Below, piece by piece: positions 15,613 through 23,571 of a DNA stretch of 25,416 nucleotides (position 1 is its first letter; every line of letters begins with the position of its first letter). The stretch lies in contig AQSL01000145.1 in the NCBI GenBank assembly GCA_000403035.1, forward strand, positions 1 to 25,416. Reading direction: 5' to 3'. The notes under the pieces are model-generated. The model was given only the letters and a program-made list of their open reading frames with translations. It searched no databases and had not been told where the DNA came from. The translations under genes and the position numbers were made by a program. Source of the stretch: Candidatus Latescibacter anaerobius SCGC AAA252-E07. Its GTDB lineage: Bacteria > Latescibacterota > Latescibacteria > Latescibacterales > Latescibacteraceae.

Positions 15613-15962
15613 CTTTTTTTAACACCTGAAATGTAAATCTTGTTGTATAAACCAATTAAGATTTGTAAGTAATATATGAATAACTGACCACACAAGAGGG
15701 CGGTGAAAAAGTCTTTTCACGCACCCCGGCTTGTAATATATGGCTGTGTTGCTGTCAAGGGCAAGACAAGCCGGCCATTAACAAAACGTATTATTTATCA
15801 ATAGCTTATCATAGGTAATAAATATTAATAATGTATTTATATTCTCATTTACAGGCCGGCCCTTGACAGCTCATTATCCACAAGGTAAGGGTTTTTCACC
15901 AGACTTTTAAGTCATACGTCGTCATTCATTCTTCGTGAATTATTTGTTCTGCCTCTCACTGT
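15613..15962. other. batA-batB intergenic region carrying the repeat element
   Basis: This 350-base gap breaks an otherwise tight operon. Most of it is the palindromic repeat at 15702-15913. No reading frame in it looks genuine. The centre (about 15777-15853) is very AT-rich. No typical promoter box pair for batB is clear, though the gap leaves room for one. Confidence 0.7.
15702..15913. repeat. Dispersed palindromic repeat, copy 2 (complete)
   Basis: Nested inverted repeats. The outer pair is GGTGAAAAA (15702-15710) with TTTTTCACC (15892-15900). The inner pair is GCTGTCAAGGGC (15751-15762) with GCCCTTGACAGC (15859-15870). A further GCCGGCC (15770-15776) pairs with GGCCGGC (15854-15860). GTGAAAA-AGTC-TTTTCAC (15703-15720) is itself a hairpin, and GACTTTTAAGTC (15902-15913) a small one. 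The centre is AT-rich and non-coding. The 16 bases 15747-15762 are identical to 2-17, and the right-arm spacing is the same within one base. It codes for nothing, so it is MITE-like or REP/BIME-like rather than an insertion sequence. Confidence 0.8.
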
Positions 15963-16940
15963 TCAGGGCAGCCTCCTCAGATACGTTTTATCGAACAAAA
16001 ATGACAAAATCAAAAGAAATAAACCGGCTCTCAAAAAGCCGTCAAACATCTCGTCATATTCAACCCATTCATTATAGTTTATTTTCGTGGTTTCAAGTTT
16101 CCCGATTTCATCATAAATTCCTTTGAGTTCACTGGTATTCGTAGCCCTGTAATATTTACCGCCGGTTATCTGTGCTACTTCCTTCAGTGAAGCTTCATCG
16201 ATGTGAGTTTCTGTCCAGACGATTCCGCCCTGCAGATTCATGGGCGCTCTGCCTTCCGTTCCGACACCTATAGTATAGATTCGGATGCCGAGTGTCTTTG
16301 CCATCTTGGCTGCTGTTAAGGGGTCTACATTCCCCCTGTTGTTCATACCGTCGGTCAGCAGGATAATAATCTTGCTTTTTGCATCTGAATAGCGGAGCCT
16401 GTTTATGGATGTAGCGATGGAAAGACCGATGGCAGTACCATCGTCAATACGTGATTCCCATGCATTTTCGAGAAAAGAACTCAGGATATTATAATCCAAT
16501 GTCAGCGGGCAGAGTGTAAAGCTCTGTGCCGCGAAAACAACAAGGCCGATGCGGTCACTGGTTCGATTCGAGATGAAATCCCGCACCACTTCCTTTGCCG
16601 CTTCGAATCTTGTCAGGGGATGAAAGTCCAGAGCGGCCATACTCGATGATATGTCCAGAGCAAGGATTATATCGATTCCGTATGTTGATCTCGACCGAAA
16701 TTGTTTCCCGGATTGGGGACGGGCCATAGCCAGAATCAGGTAAATTATTGCAGTCGCGGTAATACCGAGGGATATATAACGTTTGATTTTACCCATTCCG
16801 ATTCCGGTTTCTTTGAAAATGGAAATATCTGAAAAAAGTATACTCGCATCGCAGCGGCCTTTTTTCCGGAAGTATAAAAAAATTGTTATTGCCGGAATTA
16901 CCAGTAAAATGAGCCAGATAGGAGAGAAAAATCTAAACAA
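15963..16940 (-). CDS. batA: BatA: von Willebrand factor A domain membrane protein
   Basis: A 325-residue protein with the BatA layout. An N-terminal membrane helix (about 7-24) is followed by a second (about 56-72), a VWA domain from about 88 to 280 and a C-terminal membrane helix near FLRAGLFLLILSFLF. The metal site D96-x-S98-x-S100 (DISSSM) is intact, with LTDGMNN further on. The start is TTG: the family normally begins with a short MFRF-type sequence right before the first helix, and GGAGGG lies 9 bases upstream. It begins 4 bases after the stop of the short BatD-like gene, showing operon continuity. It probably pairs with BatB and is acted on by MoxR. Confidence 0.9.
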   Translation of the reverse strand: MFRFFSPIWLILLVIPAITIFLYFRKKGRCDASILFSDISIFKETGIGMGKIKRYISLGITATAIIYLILAMARPQSGKQFRSRSTYGIDIILALDISSSMAALDFHPLTRFEAAKEVVRDFISNRTSDRIGLVVFAAQSFTLCPLTLDYNILSSFLENAWESRIDDGTAIGLSIATSINRLRYSDAKSKIIILLTDGMNNRGNVDPLTAAKMAKTLGIRIYTIGVGTEGRAPMNLQGGIVWTETHIDEASLKEVAQITGGKYYRATNTSELKGIYDEIGKLETTKINYNEWVEYDEMFDGFLRAGLFLLILSFLFDKTYLRRLP

Positions 16941-16944
16941 TTCT

Positions 16945-17958
16945 TCAGTCCCTCCCGGATTTATCTGTTGAAGTTTCAGTGGATGCTTGAGCCATGTTTT
17001 TTTTGTTTTCCTGTACTGTGGAGACTTCAGCTTCTTTTTTTCGTTCGATATCAGCGAGTATTGTATTTACCGGTTCTAAAGCACGGTCGATTAATGATGA
17101 AGAAAATTCAGGGGCAGGAGTGTATTTGGCGAATTTCACCCTGTCAGATTCTTCAAGTATCTCGCTTATAGAACCCGTTATCCCTGTATCCTGAGACGTT
17201 TTTGTTAAATTTTGCGTGATTTCATGCGTTGTTTCATACAGAGCGTCGAATTCCATTTTTCTATGGATAAATCCGCGCAGAGCGGTGGAAACCAAAAAGT
17301 ATAATTCCTTGAAACGACCGGATTCCTGAAGTTTCAATTTCCGTATACGTTCGAACTCGCCGATTTCATCAATCGGTTTCATGGGAACTGGCCGGAGTGA
17401 TCTTTTCTTCCGGTACATGAGATATGCACCGACCACTACCGCAATAAGGATGAATAATGCGAGAACAATAATCATCCAGAAGGGGATGCCCTGAGATGCG
17501 ATTTCAAACGGACTTCGGTTGGGCAGGGGAGGCGATTCAGGATCTTGCACAACCCCGGTTACCGGGAACATAATCGTATCGGACTGTACGATTCCGGTAT
17601 CGCCTTCAGCAGTTACATATTGTACAATAAACGGACCTACACGAAGTGTATCCGGAGCAAAAACATACAGCAGAAAACCATAATGCTCGTTAACACTTCC
17701 TGTGTCTGCACGTTCACTTTTTTCCCACTGTTTTTCAATATCGAATAACGGTGATTTATATATAAGATAAGGTTCGCTCGTCTGTACATCATCGGGCGTA
17801 GTGACCGTACAGAATACAGATAAGGAATCGCCTATGGTAACATGTGAGGTTGATGCATCTAACCTGATAGTGACACTATCAGGAGTGGAGGAAACGGAAA
17901 TGGGCACCATCCCAAACATGATGAAAAACAGGACTAAATATGTTGCAATTTCTTTCAT
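16945..17958 (-). CDS. Short BatD-like membrane protein
   Basis: A 337-residue protein with signal peptide (MKEIATYLVLFFIMFGMVPI start). A single beta-rich periplasmic domain covers about 25-150, followed by one membrane helix (IPFWMIIVLALFILIAVVVGAYLMY). The cytoplasmic helical tail contains RFKELYFLVSTALRGFIHRK and SDRVKFAKYTP. In Bat operons a membrane protein of this sort commonly sits between the DUF58 and batA genes. The tail resembles the BatD tail (CDYVRFAS versus SDRVKFAK), so it may be a cut-down BatD relative. ATG at 17958 is chosen; a TTG at 17964 abuts the stop of the DUF4340 gene. The lysine- and threonine-rich C-terminus looks disordered. Function unknown. Confidence 0.75.
   Translation of the reverse strand: MKEIATYLVLFFIMFGMVPISVSSTPDSVTIRLDASTSHVTIGDSLSVFCTVTTPDDVQTSEPYLIYKSPLFDIEKQWEKSERADTGSVNEHYGFLLYVFAPDTLRVGPFIVQYVTAEGDTGIVQSDTIMFPVTGVVQDPESPPLPNRSPFEIASQGIPFWMIIVLALFILIAVVVGAYLMYRKKRSLRPVPMKPIDEIGEFERIRKLKLQESGRFKELYFLVSTALRGFIHRKMEFDALYETTHEITQNLTKTSQDTGITGSISEILEESDRVKFAKYTPAPEFSSSLIDRALEPVNTILADIERKKEAEVSTVQENKKNMAQASTETSTDKSGRD
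16950..16955 (-). promoter_or_regulatory. Shine-Dalgarno site GGAGGG for the TTG start of batA
   Basis: Read on the minus strand, GGAGGG overlaps the end of the preceding gene and lies 9 bases before TTG at 16940. It supports the unusual start codon. Confidence 0.7.
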
Positions 17959-17964
17959 AAACAA

Positions 17965-19341
17965 TTAAGTATCGCCGAAAACCGCTTCTAAAATCTTGTT
18001 TATGTCGGAAGTAACCGGTGATTTCGTGATATATATTATTGGTGACATACTTGTTCTGAAATAAGTATTTGGCTCTTCTTCGGTGAATGTATTTCCGAAG
18101 ATTATGTTATCAAGCTCAGTATCGTTAAAATACACTGTTATTTTTATTTTTGGCTTGTCAATTCCGGATTGTTGTAAATCAGTTTCAGTAGGTTCATAAG
18201 CAAAAAGTCCGTTCACCAATATGTGACGGCTGCATCCGAAAATTTTATTTATTGTTTCAATCTGAATATTTTTATCTATGGGCGACACCACGCTCCACAA
18301 CCTCTGAGCATCCCGAATAAACATGATTGAATTTGTACCGGTTTCAAGGACAATTTTGTTCATGTTTTCCTTGCTGAATTTCATGGGATTTTTGTCGATA
18401 TACCATTCCGGTTTATAGGTCAAACTTGTTATCAGCGTATTATCAATGGTAAATATAAGATCGTTGTCAAATTGTTTTGCATACCACAGATGCTTTGCGC
18501 CTAATTCCGCTAATTTATTACCGACAAGAATCATCTTATCGGGCATTCCGAATTTCAGGGACACATTAAAAATCAAACTCGGTTTATCAAGGCCATATTG
18601 AGAGAGGTCATCCGTTTTTTCCTCGACCAGAGTGGTTTTCGCCGTTTCGGAAAGCTGTTTTACCAGTTCTTTCATATTTTTATCATCGCCATTGAGATTC
18701 CAGGGGTAAGTCATAATCCAGGTGTAACCGGGATTTTCCATGACATATCTTTCCTCATCGGACCTGATAATTTCAACAGATTTAATATCTTCCTCGAAAA
18801 TATTAAGAATGGTTCGCGACCTGTAGGTTCTTGCAGGCCATTTCATCCGGGTTGTAAGTCCGCGGTCAACGGTTAATATACGTTTTTCAGATGAAAATTT
18901 AACATAAGTCATGCTTCCGTCGGGTGTGTCGTTGCCGATTAACAGAGTATCGGGGTCGCCAATATCATAATTCATTGCCATGTAATAATTCATATCTTCC
19001 AAACCGTAAACTTTCAGGTTTTTCGGCTTTTCATCAACAGTAATCAGTATTTCGCTGTCATTGAGCATTCTGAAAAGATTGTGTAATTCCTCTCCCGAAG
19101 CTTCACTGACAATGGGTTTTGTAATGTTCCAGATTCTTCCAATACCCCTTTTAAAAAATACTGAAGAATCAGGCCGTCCGAGGACAAAGCTTTTAATATT
19201 GTCAAGTTCAAAACGGATCAGGTGACGTTCGCTGATTTCCCGCTCTTTCCTTAATTCTTCGGCCTTAAAAACGAAATTATAAACTAAGAAGCCAATGACA
19301 ATCACTGCTAACAGTGCAACTATCGATTTTAATAATTTCAT
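17965..19341 (-). CDS. DUF4340 protein with three internal repeats
   Basis: A 458-residue protein anchored by one N-terminal helix (about 5-25), the rest likely periplasmic. It matches the DUF4340 proteins that accompany Gld-type ABC transporters. The body is three copies of a roughly 120-residue unit (about 48-165, 185-306 and 326-446). Aligned positions are W71/W208/W349, P76/P213/P354, G113/G250/G393 and the GN pairs at 136, 274 and 416. No enzyme motif is visible. GGAG lies 8 bases before the ATG. Its stop immediately precedes the short BatD-like gene, and it follows the GldG-like gene by 19 bases, so all are probably one transcript. The role is presumably accessory to the transporter. 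Confidence 0.82.
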   Translation of the reverse strand: MKLLKSIVALLAVIVIGFLVYNFVFKAEELRKEREISERHLIRFELDNIKSFVLGRPDSSVFFKRGIGRIWNITKPIVSEASGEELHNLFRMLNDSEILITVDEKPKNLKVYGLEDMNYYMAMNYDIGDPDTLLIGNDTPDGSMTYVKFSSEKRILTVDRGLTTRMKWPARTYRSRTILNIFEEDIKSVEIIRSDEERYVMENPGYTWIMTYPWNLNGDDKNMKELVKQLSETAKTTLVEEKTDDLSQYGLDKPSLIFNVSLKFGMPDKMILVGNKLAELGAKHLWYAKQFDNDLIFTIDNTLITSLTYKPEWYIDKNPMKFSKENMNKIVLETGTNSIMFIRDAQRLWSVVSPIDKNIQIETINKIFGCSRHILVNGLFAYEPTETDLQQSGIDKPKIKITVYFNDTELDNIIFGNTFTEEEPNTYFRTSMSPIIYITKSPVTSDINKILEAVFGDT

Positions 19342-19360
19342 AGTAAGTCTCCATTTACTC

Positions 19361-20794
19361 CTATCTTTTTCGGTACCATACGATTATCCCAATTACAATA
19401 ATTGTGAACGGGAATATTACTAAAGACAGCCAGGAAATTATACGTCTTTCCGACCTTGTTAATTCTACCGGTGTGAAAAGCGATGAATGCGGTGTAATTG
19501 TAAGTATTTTTTCATTTCTTGTTACCCAGTTTACCGTATTTAAGAAAACATTAATATTTGCCGGGAATTGAGAAACGAGTGTATTGGTAATAAATCCGGC
19601 GCTCCCGAAAAATGCCGATCTTACTATCTTTTGTGATGTTCCTTGTACTGATGTAGTATCAGGTACCATCGTTTCAAGTTCGGTCGCAACTGCTACGATA
19701 ATCGGCCCCTTTTTTTCGTTTTCGTTACGGGTTGGTTTTTTACCCTGGGTTATTTCAGCAGCGGATTCAATATCAGTTTCACCCCAGCTGTTCTCACTCG
19801 AGGCGAGAAGACGGGTAAAGACCATTTCGCCTGCCGGACCTGTAGGATTTATACTTCGAACACCGGGAAATACAATATTCTGGTTTGTTAAATTCGATGT
19901 AATTTCAGACGGGTCCATAGGAGTGCAAATGGGAGCTGTCGGACCTCTTTGAGTTGTCCTGTCACTCGCAGTTTCATACACAAAATCGTCTCCGAACAGG
20001 AGAGCATGCATATCCATGAGTTTATCGAGGTTTGGCTGTAATCCGGGCGACAACATGATAATAATGCTGCCACCTATCCGCAGGTATTTCCCTACCGCTT
20101 GAAGTTCTTCCTCGGAAAAAGGTGATTTTGGATCGGCAATGATGAGAACAGTACAATCCGGAGGAATATCCGTGATTGTTTGAAGATTAATGCTCTCAAC
20201 CAGATAATTTTGTTCTTTTAAACGGTTATACGCAACAATTAAACCATCAGGCGATTTATTTACAATGCTATACTCGCCATGACCTTCCGTAAAATATACC
20301 TTTTTTTCCTGTTCGGATATAATCCGGTAAAGCGCTGTAGATATTTCGCGCTCTGAGTTTTGTTCCCCGGGAGCCGGAGGATCGATTCGAGTTATTTTAT
20401 TCGGACCCTCAAAAATTATGGTTTTGGGTAGCTCCACTCCATATTTTTTTGCAATATCCGGACTCCTGAGGGGATCTATCATTTCGAAAGATATAAGATC
20501 GGTTTTATCTGTGTAGAGTTTAAGGAGCATACTTATCAAGTGCTGATTTTTTTGTAAATAAAATGCTTTTATATTAATTTTGTAATCAATTTCCTTGAGA
20601 AGATTCAGAGATTCATCCGAAAGAGAATGAATTTTATTTTTCGTTACATCAATAAAAGAAGTTTTCACTGCGAAAACATAATTGACTGATATCAGTACTC
20701 CCAGAAGAGCGATTGAAAAAATTATCGGACTGAAACCGTGTTTAAACAGTTTTGAAAACGCCATTTTTGTAAGATTCGTTCTTTTGCCCTGCAT
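19361..20794 (-). CDS. GldG-family ABC transporter auxiliary protein
   Basis: A 477-residue protein of the GldG/ABC-type uncharacterised transport family. One membrane helix near residues 23-45 (FSPIIFSIALLGVLISVNYVFAV) is followed by the typical FIDVTKNKIHSLSDESLNLL start of the periplasmic domain. The YFTEGHGEYS motif comes mid-protein, then an IIADPKSPFSEEEL segment and a final membrane helix before YRKR. I choose ATG at 20794 because GGAGG lies 8 bases upstream; a GTG at 20809 would overlap that site. It starts 2 bases after the permease stop. GldG works with GldA and GldF in gliding Bacteroidetes, but no other gliding gene is present, so a general export or envelope role is more likely. 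Confidence 0.85.
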   Translation of the reverse strand: MQGKRTNLTKMAFSKLFKHGFSPIIFSIALLGVLISVNYVFAVKTSFIDVTKNKIHSLSDESLNLLKEIDYKINIKAFYLQKNQHLISMLLKLYTDKTDLISFEMIDPLRSPDIAKKYGVELPKTIIFEGPNKITRIDPPAPGEQNSEREISTALYRIISEQEKKVYFTEGHGEYSIVNKSPDGLIVAYNRLKEQNYLVESINLQTITDIPPDCTVLIIADPKSPFSEEELQAVGKYLRIGGSIIIMLSPGLQPNLDKLMDMHALLFGDDFVYETASDRTTQRGPTAPICTPMDPSEITSNLTNQNIVFPGVRSINPTGPAGEMVFTRLLASSENSWGETDIESAAEITQGKKPTRNENEKKGPIIVAVATELETMVPDTTSVQGTSQKIVRSAFFGSAGFITNTLVSQFPANINVFLNTVNWVTRNEKILTITPHSSLFTPVELTRSERRIISWLSLVIFPFTIIVIGIIVWYRKR

Positions 20795-20796
20795 AT

Positions 20797-21585
20797 TTAT
20801 TGCCTCCACCTTGCAGATTCAACAAACATACCTGTCAGCACCAGCCAGAATAAGGACATCGAGAGATAGTATACGATATGTTTTATTCCCACAAATCCTC
20901 TTCCGAATGATTCAAGGTGCTCAGACAAAGATATATATGCCACAAAGTCATTAAAGGGATAATTGAAAAACTGGGCCGAAAAAATTAAAATCCAGAGTCC
21001 CAGAATAATTGAGAGAGATATGACTGCTGCAACAATCTGGTTTTCTGTGAGCGAACTGGCAAACATGCCGATCGGAATAATTGCAGTGCCATACAATAAT
21101 GTGCCGAAATACGAAGTGATAACAGGCCCCAGATCAAGCTGCCCTTTTGACTGGATGGCGGTGATAATCATAAATGAAGCCGTTAATAACACCATTAACG
21201 TATAGATTGAAAGACAGGAAAAGAATTTCCCTAAAAGAACTTGTGTCGTTGTAATAGGAGAGGTCATGAGAAGCTCCATTGTGCCGCTTTTCTTTTCCTC
21301 TGCATACAAACGCATTGTCAACAGGGGGACTATAAGTAACAGAATGAAATTCATGTAGTTAAAAGTCTGGAGCGAAACAAGGTTAATATTGACGAAATTT
21401 ACGCCGACGTCCCCGTAATCCCATTTATATCTCAACTGGCGCATACTTTCGGTGGCAAATTCAAAGAATATATTCTTATACATATTTCCAACAACAAATA
21501 TGAATACCGCCGAGATTATATAAAATATGTGCGATGAAAAATAGCTTTTCAGCTCTCGTATATAAACCGCAAAAATGTTCTTCAT
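20797..21585 (-). CDS. ABC-2 type permease (GldF-like)
   Basis: A 262-residue integral membrane protein with about six helices: IFYIISAVFIFVVGNMY, FILLLIVPLLTMRLY, the segments near LSIYTLMVLLTASFMII, GTLLYGTAIIPIGMFA and AAVISLSIILGLWILIF, and a last one near YYLSMSLFWLVLTG. The LTMRLYAEEKKSGTMELLMTSPI segment is the classic ABC-2 coupling region after the second helix. It forms the membrane channel for the adjacent ATPase. GGAG lies about 7 bases upstream of the ATG. The gene is 21 bases after the ATPase gene and 2 bases before the GldG-like gene. The substrate is unknown. Confidence 0.9.
   Translation of the reverse strand: MKNIFAVYIRELKSYFSSHIFYIISAVFIFVVGNMYKNIFFEFATESMRQLRYKWDYGDVGVNFVNINLVSLQTFNYMNFILLLIVPLLTMRLYAEEKKSGTMELLMTSPITTTQVLLGKFFSCLSIYTLMVLLTASFMIITAIQSKGQLDLGPVITSYFGTLLYGTAIIPIGMFASSLTENQIVAAVISLSIILGLWILIFSAQFFNYPFNDFVAYISLSEHLESFGRGFVGIKHIVYYLSMSLFWLVLTGMFVESARWRQ
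20803..20807 (-). promoter_or_regulatory. Shine-Dalgarno site GGAGG deciding the GldG-like start
   Basis: On the minus strand GGAGG sits 8 bases before ATG at 20794. It lies inside the last codons of the permease gene, coupling the two. Confidence 0.75.
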
Positions 21586-21606
21586 ATATGTTCTCCGCTC
21601 AATTGT

Positions 21607-22536
21607 TTAGTTCATGGTTACATTAATAAATATCTGTTCAAGCGACATGGAAATATACTTCATTTCGAGAAGCTCAAGATTTTCATTGACAATGGTTTTT
21701 GCTATTTCCGGCCTTACATCAAAGGCGGATTTTGATATAATTTTATACCGCGTTGTATCTTCAGAAGCGACTTCTTCCTTGACTTTGATTACTCCTTTTA
21801 TTTTTTCGATCCTGGAATGAACTTTTGCGGATTTTCCTCGAAATTCCACGATTAGTTCCTCGTTTTGCGGAAGATTTGCCCTCAGGTTTTTCGTTGAATC
21901 CTCGGCAACAAGCTTCCCCTCGTCAATGATGATTACTCGTTCGCAGGTCATATCAACTTCGGACAGTATATGTGTTGAAAGCACCACGGTGTGATTACCG
22001 CCAAAAGTCTTTATCAAATTGCGGATTTCAACAATCTGGATAGGGTCGAGCCCGATAGTCGGCTCATCGAGGATAAGAATCTTCGGTTCATGTATCATTG
22101 CCTGTGCAATACCGACACGTTGACGGAATCCTTTTGATAGGGAACTGCAGTACGATTTGTAATATTTTTTCAATCCGCATTTTTCCACGACACTATCAAC
22201 ACTATCCTTGATTTTCTTCCCGCTTACTCCCTTGATTTTTCCGGCAAATTCAAGATAATTCTTTACCGTCATATCGAGATAGAGAGGAGGATGTTCGGGA
22301 AGATATCCTATACGCTTTCTCACCTCAAGCGAATCATTAAAAATATCCATACCATCAACGGTTACCGTTCCTTCAGTCAGCGATAGAAAACCGGTAATTA
22401 TTTTCATCGTGGTTGATTTGCCGGCACCATTCGGCCCCAGAAATCCCAATATCTCTCCCTTATTCACCGTGAAGGATAATTTGTCAAGAGCAATTTTTGT
22501 ACCGTAATATTTGGTCAGGTCCCGTACCTCGATCAA
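21607..22536 (-). CDS. ABC transporter ATPase, ABC-2/GldA-like
   Basis: A 309-residue nucleotide-binding subunit. Walker A GPNGAGKS (34-41), signature LSKGFRQR (133-140), Walker B ILILDEP (153-159) and the H-loop histidine (STH, H189) are all present. The C-terminal extension of about 90 residues (EELIVEFRGKSAKVHSRIEKIKGV and on) is typical of ABC-2 exporters of the GldA/NosF type. The start is TTG, supported by a strong AGGAGGAG just upstream and by the family's MIEVRDLTKYYG beginning. It opens the transporter block after a 225-base spacer that may hold a promoter. It powers the permease encoded next. Confidence 0.93.
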   Translation of the reverse strand: MIEVRDLTKYYGTKIALDKLSFTVNKGEILGFLGPNGAGKSTTMKIITGFLSLTEGTVTVDGMDIFNDSLEVRKRIGYLPEHPPLYLDMTVKNYLEFAGKIKGVSGKKIKDSVDSVVEKCGLKKYYKSYCSSLSKGFRQRVGIAQAMIHEPKILILDEPTIGLDPIQIVEIRNLIKTFGGNHTVVLSTHILSEVDMTCERVIIIDEGKLVAEDSTKNLRANLPQNEELIVEFRGKSAKVHSRIEKIKGVIKVKEEVASEDTTRYKIISKSAFDVRPEIAKTIVNENLELLEMKYISMSLEQIFINVTMN

Positions 22537-22761
22537 TGTGCTCCTCCTAACTGATAACGTATCGTATTTTCTTTATATGTTTTTTTAAAGGATTACAGGA
22601 TGTAGTATGTAGTATTCATTGATTCAATGATTCAATTTTCTACGTACTCTGTCATTTCGTATTTTTTTATAGTTTCAAAATTTAAAGTTGTTACATTAAT
22701 CATAGTGGATATTTTCGTGTATCATATACACCTTGGTAATCCCGTCTGAAAAAAAATTATA
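22537..22761. other. AT-rich spacer upstream of the ABC transporter block
   Basis: No gene is seen. It holds a hairpin GTGTAT-CAT-ATACAC (22717-22731), without a T-run, shortly after the stop of the unknown conserved gene on the minus strand. The rest is AT-rich and could include a promoter for the ABC/Gld genes, but I cannot point to a clear box pair. Confidence 0.4.
22541..22548 (-). promoter_or_regulatory. Strong Shine-Dalgarno site AGGAGGAG for a TTG start
   Basis: On the minus strand AGGAGGAG is followed by CACA and then TTG at 22536. It is among the best ribosome sites in the window and makes the TTG start convincing. Confidence 0.8.
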
Positions 22762-23499
22762 TTAGAACGGTGGTTCATTTTCAATTTCTGAAAGTATCTT
22801 TTTTGCAATGGTAACCTGATTGTGAGTTCCCTCAATATGTAATCGTACCGCCCCTTCTGCTCCTCTTATGCCGCCTGCGGCAATCTGGTATGCGTTTGCA
22901 CCGGTTACTATCTGTATCGCTTCGATTTCAGTTATTATAATACCGGTCATCGGCATGAGTGTGGCACCAGGATTTTCATCCATGCTGATTGATGAGGCCA
23001 GAATAATATCGGAGGCAATTTCTTTTTCGAGGCCGACAGGAATTACCAGTTTGATTTTCTTCCCGTAGAGCGGTCCCCAGAATCCTCCGACAGTTCCGCC
23101 TGTTGGGTGACTTACCAGGCATCCGGCAATTTTCTTTTCATACTTTAAAGCGTTTGCGCCTTTTATGATAACATCTCCGGGATTCATATTTTTTACAGCT
23201 TCAGCAACCGTCTCACCATCCATATGAATTTCACCCTTGCGGATGATTATGTCATGAACTTTCGTCCGGGGAGTTTCAATCTTCTGGCTTGGGTTTGCAG
23301 GCAGCGTTAATCCGGTTGTGTATGAAAACTTCTCTAACGCACGCTCCAGAAACTCCTCGGCAACGTATGAACATGTTGTGCCCCGGCAAATTCCGATGTT
23401 GCCTGTGTTGTATGCTGTTGTCACTGCAGGGTGGTTCTTTACTCCTCGTGCGATAAGTCTTTTCGACTGTGACACAGTCAGGACAACTTCCATTTTCAT
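22762..23499 (-). CDS. Conserved soluble protein of unknown function
   Basis: I do not recognise a named family. The protein has 245 residues, no signal peptide and no membrane helix. It looks conserved rather than random. Near the start are VSQSKRLIARGV and an ICRGTTCSYVAEEFLERAL segment with two Cys three residues either side of GTT. The middle has VIIKGANALKYEKKIAG and a Gly-rich HPTGGTVGGFWGPLYG. The C-terminal part has NPGATLMPMTGIIITEIEAI and VTGANAYQIAAGGIRGAEGA. Gly-rich turns between short strands suggest a nucleotide- or cofactor-binding alpha/beta fold, but that is a guess. ATG at 23499 has GGAG upstream (23508-23511); ATG at 23514 lacks one. It sits 72 bases after the DUF58 gene in the same direction. 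Confidence 0.8.
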   Translation of the reverse strand: MKMEVVLTVSQSKRLIARGVKNHPAVTTAYNTGNIGICRGTTCSYVAEEFLERALEKFSYTTGLTLPANPSQKIETPRTKVHDIIIRKGEIHMDGETVAEAVKNMNPGDVIIKGANALKYEKKIAGCLVSHPTGGTVGGFWGPLYGKKIKLVIPVGLEKEIASDIILASSISMDENPGATLMPMTGIIITEIEAIQIVTGANAYQIAAGGIRGAEGAVRLHIEGTHNQVTIAKKILSEIENEPPF

Positions 23500-23571
23500 C
23501 GATTGAATCTCCATCTATCTATATACAAACATCAGAATTCAAGGTTGTCGTTTAATATCAAACTTGACATT

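Noticed and set aside
15703..15720. Rho-independent terminator (GTGAAAA-AGTC-TTTTCAC)
   Set aside because: The stem is AT-rich and no T-run follows on either strand. It is better read as part of the repeat.
15702..15913. Insertion sequence or phage attachment site between batA and batB
   Set aside because: No transposase or integrase frame is present and no flanking direct duplication is evident. A small non-coding palindromic repeat fits better.
19361..22536. Evidence of gliding motility from GldA/F/G-like genes
   Set aside because: Related ABC/GldG sets occur in many non-gliding bacteria, and no other gld or spr gene is in the window.
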